This document shows positions 1 through 5,850 of a stretch of DNA of 11,382 nucleotides, piece after piece. A program made the position numbers and the translations under genes. Source of the DNA: Brevundimonas sp. UBA2388 (GTDB taxonomy: Bacteria > Pseudomonadota > Alphaproteobacteria > Caulobacterales > Caulobacteraceae); contig DDSO01000060.1 in assembly GCA_002343425.1 (NCBI GenBank), positions 6,613 to 17,994 on the forward strand, written 5' to 3'. Under the pieces are notes generated by a model. That model saw only the letters and a list, made by a program, of their open reading frames with translations, did no database searches and was not told where the DNA came from. Every line of letters begins with the position of its first letter. Within the stretch, counting starts at the first letter, position 1.

Positions 1-410
1 CTCATGTTGACGTGGTCGTTCGGGTGGACCGGCTTCTTGGAGCCCATCTCCCCGCCCAGCATCTCGATCGCGCGGTTCGAGATCACCTCGTTGGCGTTCA
101 TGTTCGACTGGGTGCCCGAACCGGTCTGCCAGACCACCAGCGGGAAATGGTCGTTCAGCTTGCCTTCGATGACCTCGTTGGCCGCGGCGACAATGGTCTC
201 GCCCAGTTTCGGGTCCAGCTTGCCCAGCGCCATGTTTGTCTCGGCCGCCGCCCGCTTGACGATGCCCAGCGCCCGCACGATCGGCAGGGGCTGTTTCTCC
301 CAGCCGATTTTGAAGTTCCCCAGCGACCGCTGCGCCTGGGCGCCCCAGTAGCGGTCAGCGGCGACCTCGATGGGGCCGAAGGTGTCGGTTTCGGTGCGGT
401 GTCCAGACAT
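1..410 (-). CDS. fumC: Fumarate hydratase class II, N-terminal part (runs off the window)
   Basis: Class II fumarase catalyses the reversible hydration of fumarate to malate in the TCA cycle, as a cytosolic homotetramer. About 136 N-terminal residues are visible, beginning [22 protein letters not shown]. Residues 22-31 ([10 protein letters not shown]) are the usual fumarase start region. Residues 97-105 (GSGTQSNMN) are the conserved substrate-site loop, and HPNDHVN at 129-135 is the second conserved segment before the cut-off. The ATG at 408-410 gives the length typical of the family. The Shine-Dalgarno is weak (GAGAG, reading upstream). The gene diverges from the cyclophilin gene across an 83-bp gap that carries a Caulobacter-type promoter. 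Distinction from aspartase rests on overall similarity to FumC; the deciding C-terminal signature lies outside the window. Confidence 0.95.
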   Translation of the reverse strand, partial: MSGHRTETDTFGPIEVAADRYWGAQAQRSLGNFKIGWEKQPLPIVRALGIVKRAAAETNMALGKLDPKLGETIVAAANEVIEGKLNDHFPLVVWQTGSGTQSNMNANEVISNRAIEMLGGEMGSKKPVHPNDHVNM

Positions 411-451
411 GCGGGGCGGGCTCTCGAAAGCGTGGCGGGAGGATGCGCGGC

Positions 452-479
452 GGTGTAGCACGGGCAGGCTAGGGGACAA
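452..479 (-). promoter_or_regulatory. Probable housekeeping promoter of fumC
   Basis: Read on the minus strand, TTGTCCC (479-473) is followed after 13 bases by GCTACACC (459-452). This fits the published Caulobacter vegetative consensus TTGaCgS-N10-14-GCTAnAWC with two mismatches. Transcription would start near 446 and leave a leader of about 35 bases before the fumC ATG. The match is seen in the sequence; activity is inferred. Confidence 0.5.
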
Positions 480-493
480 GGCGGAGGACGGCG

Positions 494-1111
494 ATGCGAA
501 CGATGATGGCGGCAGCGGTGCTGGCGCTCCTCGGCCTGACGGCCTGCGCCACCACGACCAGCGCGCAGGATTCGCCCCGCGTGGTCATCGAGACCGACGC
601 CGGCCGGATGGTCGTCGAACTGGACCTGGTCCGCGCGCCGCTCTCGACCTGCAACTTCCTCAGCTATGTCACCGACGGCGACTATGACGGCGGCCGCTTC
701 TTCCGCACGGTCGTCCGGGCGACCAACGCCAATCCCAACCCGATCGACGTCATCCAGGCCGCCACCCCGCGCGGCGCTGACGACGACCAGCGCCCGCCGG
801 TCACGCTCGAGCGCACCCGCGACACCGGGTTGAGCCATGTCGCCGGGACGATTTCCATGGCCCGCGATGGCCCCGACACGGCGACCTCCAGCTTCTTCAT
901 CGTGACGCACGACACGCCGGCGCTGGATTTCGGCGGCGGCCGCAATCCGGACGGTCAGGGCTTCGCCGCCTTCGGCCGGGTGGTCGAGGGCCTCGATGTC
1001 GCCCGTCGCATCCAGATGTCACCCGCGAACGCCGAGGAGCGGCTGACCCCGCCCGTGGCTATCCGCTCGACAAGAATCGAGGGCCATGTCCCGCCCGAGT
1101 GCCATCCGTGA
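494..1111 (+). CDS. Cyclophilin-type peptidyl-prolyl isomerase, probable lipoprotein
   Basis: Predicted peptidyl-prolyl cis-trans isomerase of the cyclophilin family, 205 residues, probably in the periplasm as a lipid-anchored protein. Residues 1-18 form a signal peptide ending in the lipobox LTAC, with Cys18 as the lipidation site. The cyclophilin fold spans about 28-195. FFRTV (69-73) carries the catalytic Arg71, but the usual FHR histidine is Phe70. Q88, SSFFIV (132-137) and FGRVVEG (160-166) match the remaining active-site strands. The usual QGGD is replaced by QAAT, so activity may be altered. The ATG has a clear GGAGG Shine-Dalgarno at 483-487. The stop codon overlaps the start of the RusA-like gene, so the two are probably cotranscribed. 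No specific gene name can be assigned. Confidence 0.88.
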   Translation: MRTMMAAAVLALLGLTACATTTSAQDSPRVVIETDAGRMVVELDLVRAPLSTCNFLSYVTDGDYDGGRFFRTVVRATNANPNPIDVIQAATPRGADDDQRPPVTLERTRDTGLSHVAGTISMARDGPDTATSSFFIVTHDTPALDFGGGRNPDGQGFAAFGRVVEGLDVARRIQMSPANAEERLTPPVAIRSTRIEGHVPPECHP

Positions 1112-1479
1112 CGGCAGGCTGGATCGGCACGGGCAAGGTCCGCGCCCGCGAGACCGGCGCGGCGGTCGAACTGACCATCGACGGCCTGACCACCCAGGCC
1201 AAATACTACAAGCCGCTGGTCTATGAGTTCATGCGCAAGGAGTGGACCTCGCGCCCGTCCTACGGCGACTACACGGTCGAGATCCTGATGGAGCACATCG
1301 GAGATCCGCCGTGGATGGACCTCGACAATCTGGCCAAGGCCCTGCTGGACGCCATCAAGGGCTATCTGTTCCACGACGACGCCCAGGTCGCCCGCCTGCT
1401 GGTCGAACGCCGCGAGGGCGAGCGCGAGCGGATCACCATCCGCGTCTTCCCGCGTCAGCCTTCGGGCGGCGCGGGATAG
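1099..1479 (+). CDS. rusA: RusA-family Holliday junction resolvase
   Basis: RusA enzymes are small dimeric endonucleases that cut Holliday junctions. This protein has 126 residues, close to the E. coli RusA length of 120. The metal-binding core is visible as DLDN followed by K at 74-80 (D74, D76, N77, K80), then D84, and FHDD (91-94), the second acidic patch. These correspond to the conserved Asp-x-Asp-Asn...Lys and later Asp of the family. The start is a GTG at 1099. A second GTG at 1108 would overlap the cyclophilin stop as GTGA and is equally plausible, since neither has a clear Shine-Dalgarno. The gene overlaps the cyclophilin gene by 4 or 13 bases, indicating translational coupling. The 3' end overlaps the convergent GFA gene by 25 bases. 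No phage genes are nearby, although rusA is often prophage-borne. Confidence 0.85.
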   Translation: MPSVTAGWIGTGKVRARETGAAVELTIDGLTTQAKYYKPLVYEFMRKEWTSRPSYGDYTVEILMEHIGDPPWMDLDNLAKALLDAIKGYLFHDDAQVARLLVERREGERERITIRVFPRQPSGGAG

Positions 1480-1859
1480 CGTTCGAACGACGGCAGCCGG
1501 TGCGCCCCGGCCATCCAGCCGATCCGCTCGGCGGTCTGGATCTGCATCTGCAGGGGCAGGGCGTCCGGATCGTCGAGGGTGGCGCTCTGCACGTCGGTCA
1601 TGCCCGGGAAGACGACCTCGCTGGTATAGAACAGGCCCGTCCCGCACTGACCGCAGAAATATCGCCGGCCATGGTCGGAAGACTCATACATCCGGGTCTC
1701 GCCGGTGATGGCGATCTGGTCGGTCGCGACCATGGCCCAGGCCACCGCCGGCGCGCCGCTGGCCTTCCGGCAGTCGGTGCAGTGACACAGGGAATGGTGG
1801 GCGATGTCGCCGGACATCTGATAGCGGACCGCGCCGCAGTGGCATCCTCCGGACAGCAT
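1455..1859 (-). CDS. GFA-family (Mss4-like fold) zinc protein
   Basis: A 134-residue member of the GFA family, named after glutathione-dependent formaldehyde-activating enzyme; most members have no proven substrate. Seven metal-ligand-type cysteines are visible: CHC (6-8), CHCTDC (25-30) and FCGQC (68-72). These fit the family's two zinc sites. I chose the ATG at 1857-1859 because AGGAAG (1866-1871) lies six bases upstream and the CHC motif normally sits right at the N terminus. The open frame continues to 1925, but that stretch would encode through the putative LexA box and looks non-native. It is co-directional with the C13 peptidase gene (gap of 62 bases) and overlaps the convergent rusA tail by 25 bases. 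Damage-inducible expression is possible but unproven. Confidence 0.88.
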   Translation of the reverse strand: MLSGGCHCGAVRYQMSGDIAHHSLCHCTDCRKASGAPAVAWAMVATDQIAITGETRMYESSDHGRRYFCGQCGTGLFYTSEVVFPGMTDVQSATLDDPDALPLQMQIQTAERIGWMAGAHRLPSFERYPAPPEG

Positions 1860-1884
1860 GGCGTTCTTCCTGTCAGGCCTGCGT

Positions 1885-1899
1885 GTTCTGTATATGTTC
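1885..1899. promoter_or_regulatory. Putative LexA (SOS) box, GTTC-N7-GTTC
   Basis: The plus strand reads GTTC TGTATAT GTTC exactly, the direct-repeat operator reported for alphaproteobacterial LexA. It lies 26-40 bases upstream of the GFA gene start, in the gap after the C13 peptidase stop codon. Only the GFA gene reads away from it, so that gene is the likely target. TATACA within the box (minus strand) could serve as a -10 element, but I see no good -35. Confidence 0.55.
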
Positions 1900-1921
1900 T
1901 TGCCTGACTGCGCCGGTCCGG

Positions 1922-2683
1922 TCAAGCCGGAGGACGCGTGAACCTCAGCGTCGGCAGCCGCAGCTGCATCTCCGCTCCAACGAACAACTGCGGCTCCGAC
2001 GCCGGACTGACCCCGCGCTCGGTCTCCTTGCGCGCCACGCAGGCCCGGGCCCCCGCGGCGAGCGCGAGGAAGTCGGTCGCGGTCGGCAGGGTCTCGATGA
2101 TGCAGCCGTCAAACCACGGATAGGTGTCGTCGGCGCTGCATCCGAATGAGGTCCGCTCGCGGCTGGCGGCCGTCAGCACCATCCGGTTCGGCGCGGACAG
2201 GGCGTTGACGAAGATGCCGGAATAGCAGGCCGAGACGATCACCACCGTCGGCCGCGCGCCGCAGGTCGCACGGACCAGATTGGCCATCATATCGGGCGTC
2301 ATCCGCGGCTCGTTTCCGAACACCATCGCCGTCGGTACGCCATGCGAGGTGAAATACAGAAGACAGCCCCCTGTGCCTCGCACCGCCGCCGCGTTCAGCC
2401 CGTCGATCACATCCGAGGCCGTGGTCGGCTCCGCGACGTCGGGCCTGAGGCTGTAGTCGACCATGTTGGCGCGCGGAAAGCCGGCGTCGAGGAAGCCCCT
2501 CACCAGATCGCGTCGGGCGTTGTCGAAGGCCTGGATCGGCCGGTCAGCCCCATCCCGCCAATCGGCCGCGACGATCGCCGTGGTCCAGTTGGCGAACCGG
2601 CTGGACGGCGCGGCCGTCTGGGCCTGCGCTGACGCCGCGAACCCCAGAAGGGCCATCAGAACAACGATCAGCCCCCGACCCAT
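1922..2683 (-). CDS. Secreted legumain-like peptidase, family C13
   Basis: A 253-residue predicted cysteine peptidase of the C13 (legumain, clan CD) family. Residues 1-22 form a signal peptide (MGRGLIVVLMALLGFAASAQAQ), so the enzyme probably acts in the periplasm or outside the cell. The clan CD dyad is visible: YFTSHG with His114, at the end of one hydrophobic strand, and VIVSACYSG with Cys153, at the end of the next. Eukaryotic legumains cleave after Asn; substrates of bacterial members are largely unknown. A further ATG six codons upstream (2701) exists, but GGAGGAG (2687-2693) sits just ahead of the ATG at 2681-2683, which also gives a cleaner signal peptide. The gene follows sspB after a gap of 59 bases and may share its transcript. 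A GATAAT at 2713-2718 (minus strand) is a weak -10 candidate. Confidence 0.85.
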   Translation of the reverse strand: MGRGLIVVLMALLGFAASAQAQTAAPSSRFANWTTAIVAADWRDGADRPIQAFDNARRDLVRGFLDAGFPRANMVDYSLRPDVAEPTTASDVIDGLNAAAVRGTGGCLLYFTSHGVPTAMVFGNEPRMTPDMMANLVRATCGARPTVVIVSACYSGIFVNALSAPNRMVLTAASRERTSFGCSADDTYPWFDGCIIETLPTATDFLALAAGARACVARKETERGVSPASEPQLFVGAEMQLRLPTLRFTRPPA

Positions 2684-2742
2684 GCGCTCCTCCAGGCTCA
2701 AGCCGGGACGAGATTATCGAAAGGCGCGGTGAGGGAAAGGGC

Positions 2743-3234
2743 CTACTTCTTACGGAACTGGTCCAGCGACACCACCTTGGGTCCGTCGTCGTCGCCGGCC
2801 GGCGGCGGCGTGCGGTCGGGTTCGGCGGCGGCGACCTCAGGGGCGATATCCTCGACCGTGCTCGGCGCCTCGAACTGCAGCAGGAACTGGACCGACGGAT
2901 CATAGAAGCGGGTCACGGCGGTGTAGGGCATGGCCAGCACCTTGGGCATGCCGCCGAATTTCAGCATGACCGAAAACTTCGTCGGCTCGACCTTCAGGTC
3001 CCAGTACTGGTGCTGGAGCACCACCGTCATTTCGTCGGGGTATTTGGCCAGGATGTCCGGCGGCACGCTGACGCCCGGCGCGCGGGTCTTGAACGTCACA
3101 TAGAAATGGTGCGCCCCCGGGATGCCGTCGGGCAGGGCGGCCCGTTCCAGCGCCGAGCGGATGACGCCGCGCAGGGCGTCCTGCGCCAGCTGCTCATAGT
3201 GCATCTCGTCGACGGGGGGCGTCTCTTCGGCCAT
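2743..3234 (-). CDS. sspB: SspB-type ClpXP adaptor, alphaproteobacterial form
   Basis: SspB binds the ssrA tag that tmRNA adds to stalled nascent chains and tethers tagged proteins to the ClpX unfoldase. The 163-residue protein has the Sm-like SspB fold over about 10-122, with HHFYVTF (42-48), YPDEMTVVLQHQYWDL (65-80) and FGGMPKVLAMPYTAV (93-107). A Pro/Ala/Asp-rich flexible linker follows (125-150), then a conserved tail ending VVSLDQFRKK. By family knowledge this tail is the ClpX-docking segment. The ATG at 3232-3234 is chosen because MAEET... matches family starts and GAGG lies upstream; the frame upstream is tmRNA-proximal non-coding DNA. The gene lies directly downstream of ssrA, on the same strand, whose tag its product should recognise. 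Confidence 0.93.
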   Translation of the reverse strand: MAEETPPVDEMHYEQLAQDALRGVIRSALERAALPDGIPGAHHFYVTFKTRAPGVSVPPDILAKYPDEMTVVLQHQYWDLKVEPTKFSVMLKFGGMPKVLAMPYTAVTRFYDPSVQFLLQFEAPSTVEDIAPEVAAAEPDRTPPPAGDDDGPKVVSLDQFRKK

Positions 3235-3248
3235 GGGTCGCCTCGGCT

Positions 3249-3260
3249 GTTCGCGCGAAC
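3249..3260. repeat. Perfect 12-bp palindrome upstream of sspB
   Basis: GTTCGCGCGAAC reads the same on both strands and ends 14 bases before the sspB start codon. It could be an operator or an mRNA hairpin near the ribosome site. In GC-rich DNA a chance origin is possible. Confidence 0.35.
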
Positions 3261-3331
3261 TGATAGCTGTGCGCGAGCGCTGGCGGAAGGCGCCAAGATG
3301 GTGAAATCGAAGATAGGAAAAGTGCCAGGGG

Positions 3332-3415
3332 TTCTGTTGGCAGGCCCCCCACATCTTCCAAAAGAAAGAGGAGGGCGCGTCACTGGAGGTAGGTGGAGGG
3401 CTTCTGTTGGCAGGC
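3332..3415 (-). repeat. Duplicated tmRNA-type hairpin loop, two copies 70 bp apart
   Basis: Fourteen identical bases (TTCTGTTGGCAGGC on plus) occur at 3332-3345 and 3402-3415. Each copy forms the loop of a hairpin, but the stems differ: GGAGGGC/GCCCTCC in the copy at 3395-3422 and GGGG/CCCC in the copy near 3326-3351. The upper copy closes the tmRNA coding piece; the lower lies between ssrA and sspB. Confidence 0.7.
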
Positions 3416-3422
3416 GCCCTCC
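3358..3422 (-). terminator. Probable ssrA terminator, overlapping the last tmRNA hairpin
   Basis: On the minus strand, GGAGGGCGC (3422-3414) can pair perfectly over nine bases with GCGCCCTCC (3378-3370), directly followed by the T-rich run TCTTTCTTTT (3369-3360). The same left arm can instead pair locally with GCCCTCC (3401-3395), as in mature tmRNA. The long 35-base loop makes this an unusual terminator. Confidence 0.45.
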
Positions 3423-3720
3423 GGGCCCCGCCCCGGGAACTGATCCCCGAGGACTTAAGTGTTCGAAATCAACCGAACCGCATTACGCGGCGAGGCGGAC
3501 TTCTCCAGCGAAGTTATCGTTCGCAGTTAGAAAATGGCCCGATACGGTGGGCCAGGACGGGCGAAAGCAGTCTTCTTTACACGTCCGTCGATGCTAGTCG
3601 GCCCCATGCTCGCTCCGCCGATAACGCGGGGAAGAAATGGTGGAGCCGCCGGGAATCGCACCCGGGTCCGGTCCGCTTATTACAAGCGCGTTTATCGCCA
3701 TAGTCCGGGCGAACCCGGAC
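3395..3720 (-). ncRNA. ssrA: Two-piece (permuted) tmRNA
   Basis: tmRNA rescues stalled ribosomes and appends a degradation tag. The gene is permuted: the acceptor piece is encoded first (3720-3638), then a 32-base spacer (3637-3606) expected to be removed, then the coding piece (3605 to about 3395). The acceptor piece starts with a TTCG-capped hairpin (3720-3703) and has a T arm CCGGG-TGCGATT-CCCGG. It ends CGGCTCC-A-CCA with CCA encoded. The coding piece begins GGGGCCG, which pairs with CGGCTCC and keeps the G3-U wobble used by alanyl-tRNA synthetase. A PK1-like hairpin lies at 3553-3536. The tag frame runs 3524-3483: ANDNFAGEVRLAA then TAA, preceded in the product by the tRNA-borne Ala. The 3' boundary is set at the end of the GGAGGGC/GCCCTCC hairpin and is approximate. 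Confidence 0.93.
3606..3637 (-). other. Internal spacer of the permuted tmRNA gene
   Basis: These 32 bases separate the encoded CCA of the acceptor piece from the GGGG start of the coding piece. In two-piece tmRNAs this segment is cut out by tRNA-type processing. It has no other recognisable content. Confidence 0.75.
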
Positions 3721-3726
3721 AGGGCG

Positions 3727-3755
3727 AATATAGGCGTTCCCGGTACGGCTTCCAA
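3727..3755 (-). promoter_or_regulatory. Sigma-70-type promoter of ssrA
   Basis: On the minus strand, TTGGAA (3755-3750), a spacer of exactly 17 bases, and TATATT (3732-3727). Transcription would start seven bases on, near 3720, exactly where the first tmRNA hairpin begins. It is one of the best promoter matches in the window and sits in the gap after the ktrA stop codon. Confidence 0.7.
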
Positions 3756-3788
3756 GGCCCTGTCGATTTCACCCGTTCAGCGGCGCCG

Positions 3789-4460
3789 TCAGGGCAGGGC
3801 CGCGAATTGCTCGACCTTTCCGGTCGGACCCGAGACGATCAGCAGATCGCCTTCGACCACCAGCGTATCCGGCTTTGCATAGGTGAAGTCCTGACGCGGC
3901 CGTTTGACGCCGACCACGGTGATCCCGTGACGCGTCCGCAGCGCCGATTCCGCCAGGGTCTTGTCCAGGGCTTCACGCGGCGGGCGGGTCTTCACGATGG
4001 CGAAGTCATCGTCGAACTCGATGAAGTCGATCATCTTGCCGGTGACCAGATGGGCGACGCGCTCGCCCATGGCGGCCTCGGGATAGACGACGTGGTGCGC
4101 CCCGGTCTTTTCGAGAATCTTGCCGTGGTTCGTGGTGACCGCCTTGGCCCAGATGTCGGGCACGCCGAGTTCGCTCAACGCCAGAACGGTCAGGACGCTG
4201 GCCTCGATATCAGAGCCGATGGCGACGACCGCGTGAAGAAAATCGGCTGCGCCCAGCTTGCGCAGGGCCTCGATATTCCGGCTGTCCGCCTGGACGACGT
4301 GCCTCAGCTGGTCGGACCAGCTCTGGACCAGGGCCAGGTCCTCATCGATCGCGAGGACGTCATGGCCAAGGCGTGACAGGCTCTGCGCCACGGCCCCGCC
4401 GAACCGACCCAGGCCGATGACGACGACACTGTTCGGGCTTGTTTTGCGTGATCTAGCCAA
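3789..4460 (-). CDS. ktrA: Potassium uptake regulator KtrA (TrkA-type RCK protein)
   Basis: A cytoplasmic ring-forming RCK protein that gates the KtrB potassium channel in response to bound nucleotide. Of 223 residues, about 10-130 form the Rossmann-type RCK_N domain with the dinucleotide motif GLGRFGG (16-22) and an acidic pair at the end of the second strand (D39, E40). About 140-223 form the RCK_C domain. The single RCK unit distinguishes it from the doubled TrkA of E. coli. The start is TTG (4458-4460), overlapping the ktrB stop by eight bases; no ATG or GTG lies between the start and the glycine motif. AGGAG lies about 11 bases upstream. It is translationally coupled to ktrB. Confidence 0.92.
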   Translation of the reverse strand: MARSRKTSPNSVVVIGLGRFGGAVAQSLSRLGHDVLAIDEDLALVQSWSDQLRHVVQADSRNIEALRKLGAADFLHAVVAIGSDIEASVLTVLALSELGVPDIWAKAVTTNHGKILEKTGAHHVVYPEAAMGERVAHLVTGKMIDFIEFDDDFAIVKTRPPREALDKTLAESALRTRHGITVVGVKRPRQDFTYAKPDTLVVEGDLLIVSGPTGKVEQFAALP

Positions 4461-5787
4461 CGATGGGGCGCTCCTGCGGGTAGCGATAGGGGACGTGGCG
4501 AGCCCGCAGCGCCAACGCCGCGGCTACGGTGATGGTGCCGACCCGTCCGACGAACATCAGGGCGATCAGGATCGACTGCGCCGCGGGCGGCAGATCGGCG
4601 GTGATGCCGGTGCTCAGCCCGACCGTCGCGAAGGCGGAGATCACCTCGAACAGAACGCGGTCGAGCGGCAGCGTGGTCATCGAAAGGATAGCGAGGGTGG
4701 CCAGGCCGACAAGACCGACGGCCATGAGCACGACTGCCAGCGCCTGGCGCTGCACATCGGGACAGATGCGCCGCTGGAAGACGGTCACGTCGGCGCGTCC
4801 CCGGATCTCGGCCCAGACGACGACACCCAGCAACAGGAAGGTTGTCACCTTGATGCCGCCGGCGGTGCCGGCGCTGCCGCCGCCAATCAGCATCAGACCG
4901 TCGGTGAACAACAGGGTCTCCGGGCGCATTTGACCGACATCCACGGCGTTGAAGCCTGCGGTCCTGCTCATCACCGAATGGGTGAAGGCGTTCAGGACCT
5001 TTCCGGCCGTCGGCATGTCGCCGATTGTGGCGGTGTTGTTCCATTCGGCGACCAGCACGGCCAGGAACCCCGCGATCAACAGGCCGATGGTGCCGAAGAC
5101 GGTAAGGCGCGCGTGGATCGACCAGCGGTCCGGCTTTCGCCATTCCGACTGGAGCTCGTTGATCACCGGAAAGCCCAGGCCGCTGACGATAATCGCGATG
5201 GACAAGGGCAGGAGAATGAACGGGTCGAGCGCGAAGCGGACGAGGCTGTCGGAATAGGTCGAGAAGCCGGCGTTGTTGAAGGCAGAGACGGCATGAAACA
5301 GCCCGTTCCAGATCGCCGTATTCAAGGGCTCGTCATAGGCCGTGTGCAGACGCACGATGATTACGACTGCGACGATCGCCTCGGACAGGATCGTCACGCC
5401 CAGAACGGTGCGCAGGACGCTCTTTACGTCGCCAAGGCTGAGGCTCTTGGTCTCGGCCTGCACGACCAGCCGTCGCCCCAGCTGCAGGCGTCGGAAGATC
5501 ATCAGGCCGAGGAGGGTCGCTCCGGCCATGATGCCGAAGCCGCCAACCTGGAACAGGGCCATGATCACCCCCTGTCCGAACGGCGACCAGTAGGTGGCGG
5601 TGTCGACGACGATCAGCCCGGTGACGCAGACCGCCGAGGTGGCGGTGAACACCGCCGTCAGGAACGGCGCAATCTGTCCGTCAGCGCTGGAAAACGGCAG
5701 CAGCAGCAGGATCGTGCCGACGACGATGGTCGCCAGGAAGGCCAGGGGGATGATCCGCTCGGGATGATCCAGAATGGGTCGTCGCAA
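4453..5787 (-). CDS. ktrB: Potassium uptake channel subunit KtrB (TrkH/KtrB family)
   Basis: The 444-residue inner-membrane pore of the Ktr uptake system. Four pore loops with selectivity-filter glycines are visible: CVTGL (G57), NNAGF (G174), RTAGF (G279) and ATVGLS (G390). The flexible gate loop GGGSAGTAGG (302-311) lies in the third repeat, and the conserved Arg of FVGRVGT is at 415. The length and eight-helix pattern fit KtrB rather than the longer TrkH. The start is TTG (5785-5787) with a strong GGAGG (5795-5799) seven bases ahead; no ATG is available in this region. ktrA follows with overlap. A perfect -10 hexamer lies about 30 bases upstream, so the pair may have its own promoter in the short gap after miaA. 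Confidence 0.93.
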   Translation of the reverse strand: MRRPILDHPERIIPLAFLATIVVGTILLLLPFSSADGQIAPFLTAVFTATSAVCVTGLIVVDTATYWSPFGQGVIMALFQVGGFGIMAGATLLGLMIFRRLQLGRRLVVQAETKSLSLGDVKSVLRTVLGVTILSEAIVAVVIIVRLHTAYDEPLNTAIWNGLFHAVSAFNNAGFSTYSDSLVRFALDPFILLPLSIAIIVSGLGFPVINELQSEWRKPDRWSIHARLTVFGTIGLLIAGFLAVLVAEWNNTATIGDMPTAGKVLNAFTHSVMSRTAGFNAVDVGQMRPETLLFTDGLMLIGGGSAGTAGGIKVTTFLLLGVVVWAEIRGRADVTVFQRRICPDVQRQALAVVLMAVGLVGLATLAILSMTTLPLDRVLFEVISAFATVGLSTGITADLPPAAQSILIALMFVGRVGTITVAAALALRARHVPYRYPQERPIVG

Positions 5788-5813
5788 GGCTTGGCCTCCG
5801 CAATGGCGGGCGG

Positions 5814-5819
5814 ATTATA
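5814..5819 (-). promoter_or_regulatory. Possible -10 element for ktrBA
   Basis: A perfect TATAAT on the minus strand in the 63-base gap between miaA and ktrB. The start point would be near 5807. No convincing -35 sits 16-18 bases upstream (ACTTCC at best), so the promoter may be weak or activator-dependent. Confidence 0.4.
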
Positions 5820-5850
5820 CCCGATCGGCCCGGGAGGGAAGTGCGGGCGA

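Noticed and set aside
155..910. A 251-codon minus-strand open frame across the fumC start and the cyclophilin gene
   Set aside because: It overlaps two recognisable genes in other frames, and its translation has no family resemblance.
3461..3478. An operator-like inverted repeat GTTCG...CGAAC
   Set aside because: It lies inside the tmRNA coding piece just after the tag stop and is explained as a tmRNA helix.
3636..3670. An isolated tRNA gene, suggested by the T arm and CCA end on the minus strand
   Set aside because: There is no D arm or anticodon arm, and the GGGGCCG partner strand lies downstream at 3605, which makes it the acceptor piece of a permuted tmRNA.
3534..3882. Open frames crossing the tmRNA locus
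   Set aside because: The region folds as tmRNA with acceptor stem, T arm and tag frame; the open frames have no recognisable protein.
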